This document shows, piece after piece, positions 18,201 to 25,488 of a DNA stretch of 42,198 nucleotides. How positions within the stretch are numbered: position 1 is the stretch's first letter; each line of letters begins with the position of its first letter. A model generated the notes under the pieces. That model saw nothing but the letters and a program-made list of their open reading frames with translations. It did no database searches and was not told the DNA's origin. Location of the stretch: contig JAFAHT010000097.1 in NCBI GenBank assembly GCA_019237095.1, forward strand, positions 1 through 42,198. The letters run 5' to 3'. The stretch comes from Planctomycetaceae bacterium (GTDB taxonomy: Bacteria > Planctomycetota > Planctomycetia > Isosphaerales > Isosphaeraceae). The position numbers and the translations under genes were made by a program.

Positions 18201-18877
18201 GACCAGCGAAACGCCTGGGGCATGGCGCGCAGCGTGCGCGTCAGGTTCCCACCCGCGACATACTCCATGGCCAGAAAAGGAAGGCCCTCGTGCTCGCCGA
18301 TCTCGAAGATCTGCACGACGTTGGGATGCATCAACTGCGCGGCTGCCTGGGCCTCGTTGCGCAGCCGTGCCCGTTCCCGCAGGCCGGCATGCTCCCCGGC
18401 CAGGATCATCTTGAGGGCGACGACCCGGCTCAGGTTGGCCTGTCTCGCCTTGTAGACGACCCCCATGCCTCCCCGGCCTATCTCCTGGAGGATCTGGTAG
18501 TTGCCGATCCGCAGCCGTCCGTCCGGCGCCTGCACTGACGCCAGCGGATCCGCCGTGCCGGCCGAGGAGTCCGAAAGAGTCGGCATCTCCGAGTCGAAAA
18601 CCGAACGCAGCGAGACAATCTGCTCCATCCGGGGCAGCAACCTGGGGAACCGCTGCTCCCACTCCTCGAGCGTGGGCCTCTGGCCCATGTCGTTCCGGGT
18701 GCTGACTTCCGCATGGATCAGCTCGAGAACCGCCTCGTCATTGCGTGCCAAGAGCGGATGAATCTCCAGCAACTCTTCCACACGAGCAGACTCTCCTGCC
18801 CGCAGCCGTTGGCGCAGCTCGCAGCAGACTTGCCTCAGCTCCTGGAATTCGTCTTCCTGAAGAGGCACCGTGTTCAT
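15209..18877 (-). CDS. Ser/Thr protein kinase with C-terminal WD40 repeats
   Basis: From ATG 18877 the protein has 1222 residues. Order: N-terminal helical region (1-120), canonical kinase domain (about 127-395), one membrane helix (about 417-440), a coiled linker, and a WD40 array (about 535-1190) with many copies of LAFSPDG-type strands ending in xLWD. Kinase motifs are complete: GRGGMGVVYK (134-143), Lys156, HRDLNPSN (Asp249), DFG (267-269), MAPEQ. The WD40 part should lie outside the cytoplasm and could form one or two beta-propellers that sense ligands or bind partners. A TTG at 18883 is also possible, but the ATG has AGGA about 7 nt upstream. It is divergent from the MFS gene. Such fusions are common in planctomycetes. 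Confidence 0.93.
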   Translation of the reverse strand: MNTVPLQEDEFQELRQVCCELRQRLRAGESARVEELLEIHPLLARNDEAVLELIHAEVSTRNDMGQRPTLEEWEQRFPRLLPRMEQIVSLRSVFDSEMPTLSDSSAGTADPLASVQAPDGRLRIGNYQILQEIGRGGMGVVYKARQANLSRVVALKMILAGEHAGLRERARLRNEAQAAAQLMHPNVVQIFEIGEHEGLPFLAMEYVAGGNLTRTLRAMPQAFRWSARLTETMARAIHVAHLRGIVHRDLNPSNILIALDGTPKISDFGLAKFLVDDKGLSLSGVILGTPSYMAPEQVSGNGQTIGPGTDVYALGALLYEMLTGAAPFRGFTPMETLCQVMEAELVPPSRLRHGVPEDLETICLKCLDRDPARRYSSAEDLAEDLRLYQENQPIRARRTSKCRQALQWTRRQPQAARLLGLCCLLLLTLLGVVVAYSLYVTDQNRVAELAWSRAIKLKNEIAIERDKYSYQASTARRRTYDAQLFQVKQSIESGQIELAHELFQPVLDGFAATAKDPAGFELLYLNRLIEQSAWLLEGHRAKVTCLAVSRRQGTLASGDSSGQVILWNLDRKLPRYCQGKHNAPVCKVAIVAGSENRRGTVASLSAQGGKSVEIKLWDTAPGALITTLHSGAIQDPDIQLSPDGSLLTLCGLSPESHGGQSYIWKLNSASPPDEPSANIPGTFKQAFSPDGKLLAVGGGDGTVRLHVTADLGAVHVHKPPALEQRPGGRVSALAFSRDGSRLAAGRQDHGLTVWEVATGRILAHYTDQDGPVVFVDFCLDGKTLVGCEGTSLLWTRPLDQPGPRRLLPGVESQINSVCLSTDGRLLAAAARKQPVIIWNLSSGTKERSYLANNRSVGQVEFTPDNNSLMLGCEDPQIRVWRFLDTPDLQRPLAGHQKEAWALAFSPDGALLASGSDDHTIKLWDVDSECELLTLTGHSQTVTALAFFHEGDRLASVSLDGKVILWDLTRTGPDRRQVVASSSVLHAYDDRLRAVSVSSDGQHLAVAGSKGLIHIWDVAEREIQSDLAGHTGPVYALAYSPNPWVLASASGDGTVRRWDPHSGTLNDTKPFPGGMKSVAFSADGLMMAAGGDPRNVTLWSMNSWEVTMTMTGHPLTVCSVAFSPDFKTIATACDDGKVRLWDTVTGQQFYALLGHSDRINAVAFSPDGKTLASCDHKGKILLWKTRGPRTPCLRCRSRRDIKPETAPIIPAETTHLSGSRRQP

Positions 18878-19240
18878 TGACAATCCTGGTGGGGATGTCG
18901 AATCGGTTCACCGGCGCGGGGATGTTTACAGACTGACAGTCTAGCGGGTTGATCACCATCCGGGCAAGGTTTTCAGGACGTTCGTGGACGCGCTGCGGCG
19001 CCTGCCCCTGGAGATACGCGGCTGGCTCGAGCTCGACTCCTGGCAACGGGAGTCGCTTGAGCTTGGACGTCGTGAGCGAGAATCCGATCTGGTCAAGCTG
19101 GGAGGCTTTCGCGTACAAATCGAGCGCTGGCCGGAGTGGCCGGGGAAGAACCCGGCAGGGCGAGAAGAGGTAACCGGTGGAACCGGTTTGGTCGCCTCGA
19201 GGATCATGCCCTGGCCCGCTGCTCGTGGGGGAGTGACGCA

Positions 19241-20635
19241 ATGCAGGACCGAGCCGTCGCGGATCTCGGGCCGACGATCGGCAAACCGTGGCTGCCCCGA
19301 GCCCTGGACGCACTCGGTCTGAGTCGGCCCGAGCTCCGCGCGTGGGCGATGTACGACTGGGCCAACTCGGCGATGGTCTGTACGATCATCACGGCCGTCT
19401 TCCCGATCTACTACTCGAAAGTCGCCTGTGCCGGGCTCGAGCCCCAGGTCGCATCCCGTCAGCTCGCCATCGCGACCACGATCGGCATGGTCATCATCGC
19501 CGTGCTCTCTCCGATCCTCGGGGCCTTTGCCGACTACATGGCTCGCAAGAAGAAGCTGCTTGCAGTGTTTCTGGCTCTGGGTGTAGCCTCGGTCGCCGGG
19601 ATGTATTTCATCCACACGGGCGACTGGGTCCTGGCCTCTGTCCTCTTCATCCTGGCCAACATCGGGGCCAACGGCAGCTTCGTCTTTTACGATGCCCTGC
19701 TGCCGCACATCGCCCGCGACGACGAGATCGACCGGGTCTCGACCTCGGGCTACGCGCTGGGCTATTTGGGAGGCGGGCTCGTGCTCGCCCTCAATCTCGC
19801 GTGGTACTTGAAGCCCACTTGGTTTGGCCTTCCCGGGGGACCGAATCTCAGTGAGCCGCAGGCAACCCTGCCGATGCGGCTGGCTTTTCTGTCGGTCGCG
19901 ATCTGGTGGCTCGTCTTCTCGATCCCGCTGTTTCGCCGGGTGCCGGAGCCGCGGGCCATCCTCGCCCTCGACGAACTCCGCGGCAAGAGCCCGATCCGGG
20001 CCGTTCTGGCTCGCCTGGCCGAGACGTCGCGCGAGCTCCGCCGCTATCCTCAGGGCTTCTTGATGCTGCTGGCCTTCCTGATCTACAACGACGGCATCGG
20101 CACGATCATCCGCATGGCAACCATCTACGGCACGGAAATGGGCATCGACGAGGGGGCGATGATCAAGGCCATCCTGCTCGTCCAGTTCGTCGGCATTCCC
20201 TTTTCGTTTCTCTTCGGCATGCTGGCCGGCAAGATCGGGGCCAAGCGGTCGATCCTCCTCGGGCTCGTGGCTTACACTGGGATTTGCATCGTCGGCTACT
20301 CGATGCGCACCGAAGAGGATTTCCTGACCTTGGCGATCCTGGTCGGGATGGTGCAGGGGGGCACCCAGGCTCTGAGCCGCTCGCTTTTCGCCAGCCTGAT
20401 TCCCCGCGACAAGTCGGGGGAGTATTTCGGCTTCTTCGCCGTCGTCGAGAAGTTTGCCGGCATCTTCGGGCCCTTGCTGTTCGCCGTCATCAACACCCTG
20501 TCGGGATCGAGTCGAGGGGCGATTCTCGGTGTGATCGGCTTCTTTGCCTGTGGCGGCTTATTGCTCTGGATGGTGGACGTAGACGAGGGTCAGAGGCAGG
20601 CCCGGGCCGTTGAAACCTCGGTCTCACAAGCCTGA
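19241..20635 (+). CDS. MFS transporter, UMF1/Atg22-like family
   Basis: A 464-residue membrane protein with about 12 hydrophobic helices. The signature near the N-terminus, RAWAMYDWANSAMVCTIITA, is typical of the UMF1 family (related to yeast Atg22), as is GYLGGG around residue 170. Family members are linked to efflux of amino acids or unknown solutes; the substrate cannot be told here. The frame is open from 19136, but the ATG at 19241 follows GGGGGAG with good spacing. The final codons CAA GCC TGA fall inside the left arm of a perfect 25-bp palindrome, so the present C-terminus was probably shaped by that repeat. Confidence 0.9.
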   Translation: MQDRAVADLGPTIGKPWLPRALDALGLSRPELRAWAMYDWANSAMVCTIITAVFPIYYSKVACAGLEPQVASRQLAIATTIGMVIIAVLSPILGAFADYMARKKKLLAVFLALGVASVAGMYFIHTGDWVLASVLFILANIGANGSFVFYDALLPHIARDDEIDRVSTSGYALGYLGGGLVLALNLAWYLKPTWFGLPGGPNLSEPQATLPMRLAFLSVAIWWLVFSIPLFRRVPEPRAILALDELRGKSPIRAVLARLAETSRELRRYPQGFLMLLAFLIYNDGIGTIIRMATIYGTEMGIDEGAMIKAILLVQFVGIPFSFLFGMLAGKIGAKRSILLGLVAYTGICIVGYSMRTEEDFLTLAILVGMVQGGTQALSRSLFASLIPRDKSGEYFGFFAVVEKFAGIFGPLLFAVINTLSGSSRGAILGVIGFFACGGLLLWMVDVDEGQRQARAVETSVSQA

Positions 20636-20700
20636 AGCGCAAGCGAAGGGCGTTCGAAAATACATATCTTTCAATGCCCTTCGCTTGCGCTTCAGGCTTG
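20627..20700. repeat. REP-like perfect palindrome, 25-bp arms
   Basis: The left arm (20627-20651) and right arm (20676-20700) are exact reverse complements of each other, separated by a 24-nt AT-rich loop. The arm begins CAAGCCTGAAGCGCAAGCG. The stop codon of the upstream MFS gene (20633-20635) lies inside the left arm. The structure resembles repetitive extragenic palindromes, and the transcript would form a very stable hairpin that could end or protect the mRNA. No second copy was seen in this window. Confidence 0.85.
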
Positions 20701-20819
20701 TTGCAAGCGACTTCCCCGGCATCGTTCGCATTCTCGACGGCGATCGATCCAGCGCTGTAGTATTAGACTGAGCCTTCGTCTTCGACGCTCTGGGCTTACT
20801 TCTCTTTGAGGTGCCAGCG

Positions 20820-23800
20820 ATGGTCGATTTTGCCAGGGTGCTCAAAGACGAGCTCGAGATCATCAGGCGGCGACGGATTGGGCTCTGGCACGAGGCGGGT
20901 GGGGAGCAAAAACTCGAGACTGCGCGGTCCGTCCAACCCGCGGTAAAGCGACTCCGGGCAGGGAGAGTGGCGACGACGGTGGTCCCCGATCAGTCCGTGA
21001 CCCGGGCGCCGAACCGCTCTGAGTCCGCCGAGATGGAGGCGAGGCTACAGGCGCTCGACCTGCACATTGCGGGGCTCGCAATCTCCGGCGGGGGGATTCG
21101 TAGCGCGACGTTCGCACTCGGGGTGATTCAGGCCCTGGCCCACCTGAAATTGCTCCGAAGATTTGATTACCTCTCCACCGTCTCCGGCGGCGGCTACATC
21201 GGCAGTTGGCTGACCGCATGGCTCCGGCGTGAGGAGAGCTTCGCCAACGTGGAGCTGCAGCTTGCTCCCAGTCGCGCGGACCAGAGCGAGGCCCAGCGGA
21301 GGCTGCTGCCGCAAGGACTGGTCGTCGACGAAGAGCCAGAAACGATCGAGCATCTCCGCGCCTATAGCGATTACCTCACTCCGCAGCTCGGCGTGCTCAC
21401 ACCCGATACATGGACGATCCTGGCGATCTACTTCCGCAATATCCTGATCAACCTGCTGATGCTCGTGCCGGCCACGATGGCACTCTTATTGGCCGCGCGC
21501 TTCTTCGTGGTATGGCCTTTTGTAGCAGCCGTCGCCGCTGGGCCCCAAGACTTCCTCGCCTCGCCGGGCGCCGCTCTGGGCGGGCTGGCCGTGGCAGTTG
21601 GATTGCTCGCACGTGCGTTCTGGGCCAATTCGATCGAATTGGCGGAATTGCGGCGGGTGGAGACGTTGGCCGAAGGAACGGATGGGCGACCTCCCGATCC
21701 GGGCTCGATGCCGAGGCGGAAGCCAAAGCCGATGAGCGAGGCTCGCCTCGTTCGTAAGGTCGTGGTGCCGATTGTCGTGGCGGCCGTGCTGATGGTGTGG
21801 GTCTTCCTTCAGCTCGACCGGCTCCGCCAGGTTTTCCGGGGCTCGCACCCCGAAGTAGATGGCGACGCCGCGTCGGCCTGGACGCTGACGACATGGTGGA
21901 TCGTGATCCCCTTCACCCTAATGTCGGGGCTCGCGACGTACGTGCTGCACACTCTGGCTCATCGCAACTACGACGGGCCGGCGCGGAACAAGCTGGGTAA
22001 GGCCGCTGTATTCTCCGGTCTGCTGGGTGGCTGCCTGTTTTCGCTCTTGTTTGTCTGGGTTCTTTTCACCTCCAGCAACCTTGACGACGCGCTGGGCCCG
22101 GCCGCTGCCACCTTCGGCCCCTCCCTGGCGCTCTTGGTGGTCGTGGTGGCGTTCCTGGCGGAAGTCGCCGTCCTGGGCGGGACGATTCATGAGGGCGAGC
22201 GCGAGTGGTGGGCTCGGCTGAGTGCCTGGCTGCTGATGGCGGCCGTGGCCTGGTCGACCTTTTTCGGCTGCCTCGTGTTCACACCGGCTCTCTTGATCAT
22301 GTTCAATAGCCGGTATGTCAACACAGGGATCGTCGCCGGCTGGATCGCCACTACAGCCGGCGGTCTAATGGCCGGACGGAGCGCGCATACGAAGGATGGC
22401 AGTGGCACTCCATGGCTCGAGTGGCTGGGCGTCGTGGCCCCGCATGTGTTCCTCGCCGGCTTGTTTACCGGTCTCTCGCTGCTGGTCGATTGCCTGGTGA
22501 ACGATCCCCGGCCAACCTTCGGCGGTGTAAAGACGGACGAGTTGCTGACGACTTACTGGCACGGGCTGGTTAATGCCCGCGGAACGTTTTTGTTGTTGTG
22601 GATGGCGATCAGCTTCTTGTTCGCCTGGGTGATGGGCTGGGTCGTTGACGTGAACCTGTTTTCGCTCAACAACATGTATGCCAACCGCCTGATCCGTTGC
22701 TACCTGGGCGCATCTCGCCCCAAGTCCCGGTGGCGGTCGCGCTGGGTCGACGGGGTCTGGGTCCCTGGCGGGGGGGGCGCTCCGACGGACGCGCGAGGCC
22801 CGGAGCGGCATGAGAACCGCGTGACGGGTTTCGACCCGAACGACGATATCCCGCTAACCGACCTGGCCCTTGGCCCGCATCAGCGGAAACCCTACCTGGG
22901 CCCCTATCACATCATCAACACGTCGCTGAATCTCGTCGCCGGCAAGGAACTCGCGTGGCGCGACCGCAAGGCGGAATCATTCGTGCTGGCCCCCTCCTAT
23001 TGCGGGTGCAACGCGACCGGCTACGCGACCATGACCCCCGTCACGAAAGAGACCCTGACGCTCGGCCGCGCGGTGGCGATCTCGGGCGCGGCCGTTGACC
23101 CCAATATGAATTACCACCAGTCTCCTTCGCTCACGGCCTTGATGACCATCTTCAATGCCCGACTGGGCTGGTGGCTGCAAAACCCGGCGAAGCCCAACTG
23201 GTGCGGAGACGGCCCGCATTTCAACGTTCTTCTCTATAGCGAGCTATTTGGCTGGACCGACGACCTCCACGACTACGTCCATCTTTCCGACGGCGGTCAT
23301 TTCGAGAATCTGGGCATCTACGAGCTGGTCCGCCGGCGGTGCCGATACATTGTCGCTCTCGAGGCCCCCCCGGACCGCGGCGCGTCCACCGACAACCTCG
23401 CCAACATGATCCGGCTCTGCCGTATCGATTTCGGCGTTCGAATCGAGCTCGATACCACTCCGCTCGAGGAAACGGGCCCCGGCAAACTGTCGCGCTGGCA
23501 CTGCGCCGTCGGAACCATTCATTACGACGATGTCGACGGAGGCGAGCTGCCCGGCATCCTCGTCTATGTCAGGGCCTCGCTGACCGGTGATGAGCCCCCC
23601 GATGTCCAGGAGTACGCCGCCAAGAACCGCGCTTTCCCAGCGCAATCGACCCTCGACCAGTTCTTTGACGAGACCCAATTCGAGAGTTATCGCGCGCTCG
23701 GGTACCACGTGGCCTCCCACGTCTTCAACGACGCCCTCAAAGAGGTGGGCCTCCTCTTCCCGGAGCGGACAGTTCACGACCCCGACGAGGCGTTCGTGCA

Positions 23801-24968
23801 GGAAAACCGGGCGCTCTTCGCCGAACTGAGGCGGCGCTGGTTCCCACCGATCCCCGACGTCGACCGGGCGATCGCGCAAGCCGCGAAAGACTGGCTGGAG
23901 ATGCAAGTGCAATTCCGCGACACGCCGGCCCTCCAGGACATCGTCCGCGAGCTCGTTCCCGAGTTGGGGACCTATCAAGACAACGCCGGCCTGCCGCGCC
24001 CGGCCGGCGAAGGCGGCTTTGAAAGTCAGGAGACTCGGGCTGCGGAGGGAGCCAATGGAGCGCGGAACGACCTCGAGGTCGCCGAGGTCACCACCGTGGG
24101 CGAGATGCTCCAGGTCATGGAAAACGCCTGGCTCGCGCTGCGGATGGAAAACAATCGGGACCACCCGATGCACCGGGGGTGGATGAATGTCTTTCGGCGT
24201 TGGTCGTGCTCGGACATCTTCCAGCAACTCTGGCCAGTCTTCCGTGGCCAGTTCAATCAAGACTTCGTCGACTTTTGCGAGCAGGAGCTCAGGCTTCAGC
24301 CCGGGCAGACCCAGCACGTGCGGATTGACGACCTGACCCCCGACGTCCGGGAGCGCGTCCTTTCCTTCCTCGCCCACGCGTTCAATCGCGAGTGGCCCGC
24401 CTGTTCCGTTCCGTCCGACGGCGAGGGGCTCACCACGGGAAGGATCACGGCAGGTCTGCGCGGGCTGATCGAAGACGCCCGCCATCTTCCTCTCCAGCAC
24501 ACCGCTGCCTGGGTGATCAGGCAAGAAATCACGATTCCCCGTTCGAGCCCCGACTGGTTCCCCTGTGGGATCGCCCTTGCCCGGAAAGACCCGTTCGCCC
24601 CCGAGGAACTCGAGTTTTTCGCCTGGATGCTTCCTCCCTACCGTGGTCTCGGGCTGGGACGGGCCCATGTCGGAGAGATTCTCAGGTCTCTTTGCAAGGA
24701 ACTCACCGAGCAAGCGAACTGCAAGTACGTGACATTCAGCGTCCGCCACCCGTCCTCGGGATTCGAGAGAGACGTGAAAGAGACTTTGTGGTTGAACTTC
24801 TTCTACCATTATGACTTTCGCCCATTCGACCGGCGGCGGCACCGGCCCGGAGAAGACTTGGTGCTCAAGGTCCGCTTCAATTACAACCAGCAGGCCGATC
24901 GATTGCAGTCGCGGCGATGGTCTTCCTCTGACGAGACCCTCGAGCGTTGCGCGAAAGAGTCGACCTGA
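20820..24968 (+). CDS. Patatin-like phospholipase with large membrane insertion and GNAT-like tail
   Basis: The 1382-residue protein has a patatin core that is split. The oxyanion motif SGGGIRSATF (about 89-98) and nucleophile Ser122 (STVSGGGYIGSW) come first. About ten hydrophobic helices then occupy about 200-615, and the catalytic DGG (Asp824, SDGGHFENLGIYEL) follows. The family hydrolyses acyl esters of lipids with a Ser-Asp dyad. A C-terminal region (about 1225-1360) contains PYRGLGLGRAHVGEIL, which fits the acetyl-CoA-binding Q/RxxGxG/A loop of GNAT enzymes, followed by a strand and a YDFRPF segment. This GNAT reading is inference. The ATG at 20820 has GAGG about 8 nt upstream; a GTG at 20811 is also in frame. 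It has no operon partner; a hairpin terminator follows at 25093. Confidence 0.85.
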   Translation: MVDFARVLKDELEIIRRRRIGLWHEAGGEQKLETARSVQPAVKRLRAGRVATTVVPDQSVTRAPNRSESAEMEARLQALDLHIAGLAISGGGIRSATFALGVIQALAHLKLLRRFDYLSTVSGGGYIGSWLTAWLRREESFANVELQLAPSRADQSEAQRRLLPQGLVVDEEPETIEHLRAYSDYLTPQLGVLTPDTWTILAIYFRNILINLLMLVPATMALLLAARFFVVWPFVAAVAAGPQDFLASPGAALGGLAVAVGLLARAFWANSIELAELRRVETLAEGTDGRPPDPGSMPRRKPKPMSEARLVRKVVVPIVVAAVLMVWVFLQLDRLRQVFRGSHPEVDGDAASAWTLTTWWIVIPFTLMSGLATYVLHTLAHRNYDGPARNKLGKAAVFSGLLGGCLFSLLFVWVLFTSSNLDDALGPAAATFGPSLALLVVVVAFLAEVAVLGGTIHEGEREWWARLSAWLLMAAVAWSTFFGCLVFTPALLIMFNSRYVNTGIVAGWIATTAGGLMAGRSAHTKDGSGTPWLEWLGVVAPHVFLAGLFTGLSLLVDCLVNDPRPTFGGVKTDELLTTYWHGLVNARGTFLLLWMAISFLFAWVMGWVVDVNLFSLNNMYANRLIRCYLGASRPKSRWRSRWVDGVWVPGGGGAPTDARGPERHENRVTGFDPNDDIPLTDLALGPHQRKPYLGPYHIINTSLNLVAGKELAWRDRKAESFVLAPSYCGCNATGYATMTPVTKETLTLGRAVAISGAAVDPNMNYHQSPSLTALMTIFNARLGWWLQNPAKPNWCGDGPHFNVLLYSELFGWTDDLHDYVHLSDGGHFENLGIYELVRRRCRYIVALEAPPDRGASTDNLANMIRLCRIDFGVRIELDTTPLEETGPGKLSRWHCAVGTIHYDDVDGGELPGILVYVRASLTGDEPPDVQEYAAKNRAFPAQSTLDQFFDETQFESYRALGYHVASHVFNDALKEVGLLFPERTVHDPDEAFVQENRALFAELRRRWFPPIPDVDRAIAQAAKDWLEMQVQFRDTPALQDIVRELVPELGTYQDNAGLPRPAGEGGFESQETRAAEGANGARNDLEVAEVTTVGEMLQVMENAWLALRMENNRDHPMHRGWMNVFRRWSCSDIFQQLWPVFRGQFNQDFVDFCEQELRLQPGQTQHVRIDDLTPDVRERVLSFLAHAFNREWPACSVPSDGEGLTTGRITAGLRGLIEDARHLPLQHTAAWVIRQEITIPRSSPDWFPCGIALARKDPFAPEELEFFAWMLPPYRGLGLGRAHVGEILRSLCKELTEQANCKYVTFSVRHPSSGFERDVKETLWLNFFYHYDFRPFDRRRHRPGEDLVLKVRFNYNQQADRLQSRRWSSSDETLERCAKEST

Positions 24969-25488
24969 TGTGATCTTTGTGCATTGCGCAAAAAAAGCGA
25001 GTTCTTGATCAAACATTAAGGCGAGCTCGAACGGGTCGCCGGAGTCAAGAGCCGGCCCTGGAACGTCGAGGCAGGCTCCCGCAGGGGCGCCAAAAACCCG
25101 GTTGCCGGCCGAAAGCGCCGGGTTTTCCGGAGATAGTAATCGCTGGCAATCATGGGTGCAAAAAAGCATGGGAATTGTGTTGCGTTCCGTATCAAGTTGC
25201 CTTATAAGCGGGCTAGTTTCGAGAGACGCGGTCGCGCAGCAATTGGTCAAGTCGCCGAGATCGGTCGGCCGGTGAGCTTGCTCGAGACATCTTTACAAGC
25301 GGCGGGGAACGTCAATTCGCCACGTCGGGGCCTTGTCGTTCTCTGCGACAGTGGATTTGGCCGAAGGCAGGGGAGTAGGGTTCGACCGACCCACATCGAC
25401 GATAAGGCCCCCAATGCGTCCCCGCACCGTGCTCCAAGCGGTATCGGCACGTCACAAATCAATGATATCACCTAGAGGAGTGACAGAC
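24969..25488. other. Intergenic region between patatin and cytochrome genes
   Basis: About 520 bp without a supported gene. It contains a hairpin at 25093-25126 likely to end the patatin transcript. The cytochrome frame is open upstream from 25333, but that part lacks protein features and a ribosome site, so I treat it as leader. A promoter for the cytochrome gene is expected here but was not clear. Confidence 0.45.
25093..25126 (+). terminator. Probable terminator hairpin after patatin gene
   Basis: AAAACCCGG (25093-25101) pairs with CCGGGTTTT (25118-25126), a perfect 9-bp stem with A and T runs on the outside, so it could act on either strand. It lies about 125 bp after the patatin stop codon. 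Confidence 0.6.

Noticed and set aside
18878-19240. Frames extending through the kinase/MFS divergent intergenic region
   Set aside because: They overlap the starts of both genes, lack ribosome sites and show no protein features.
23244-25250. 668-residue minus-strand frame opposite the patatin gene
   Set aside because: It lies antisense to a well-supported coding sequence and its composition is that of a high-GC shadow frame, with no domain.
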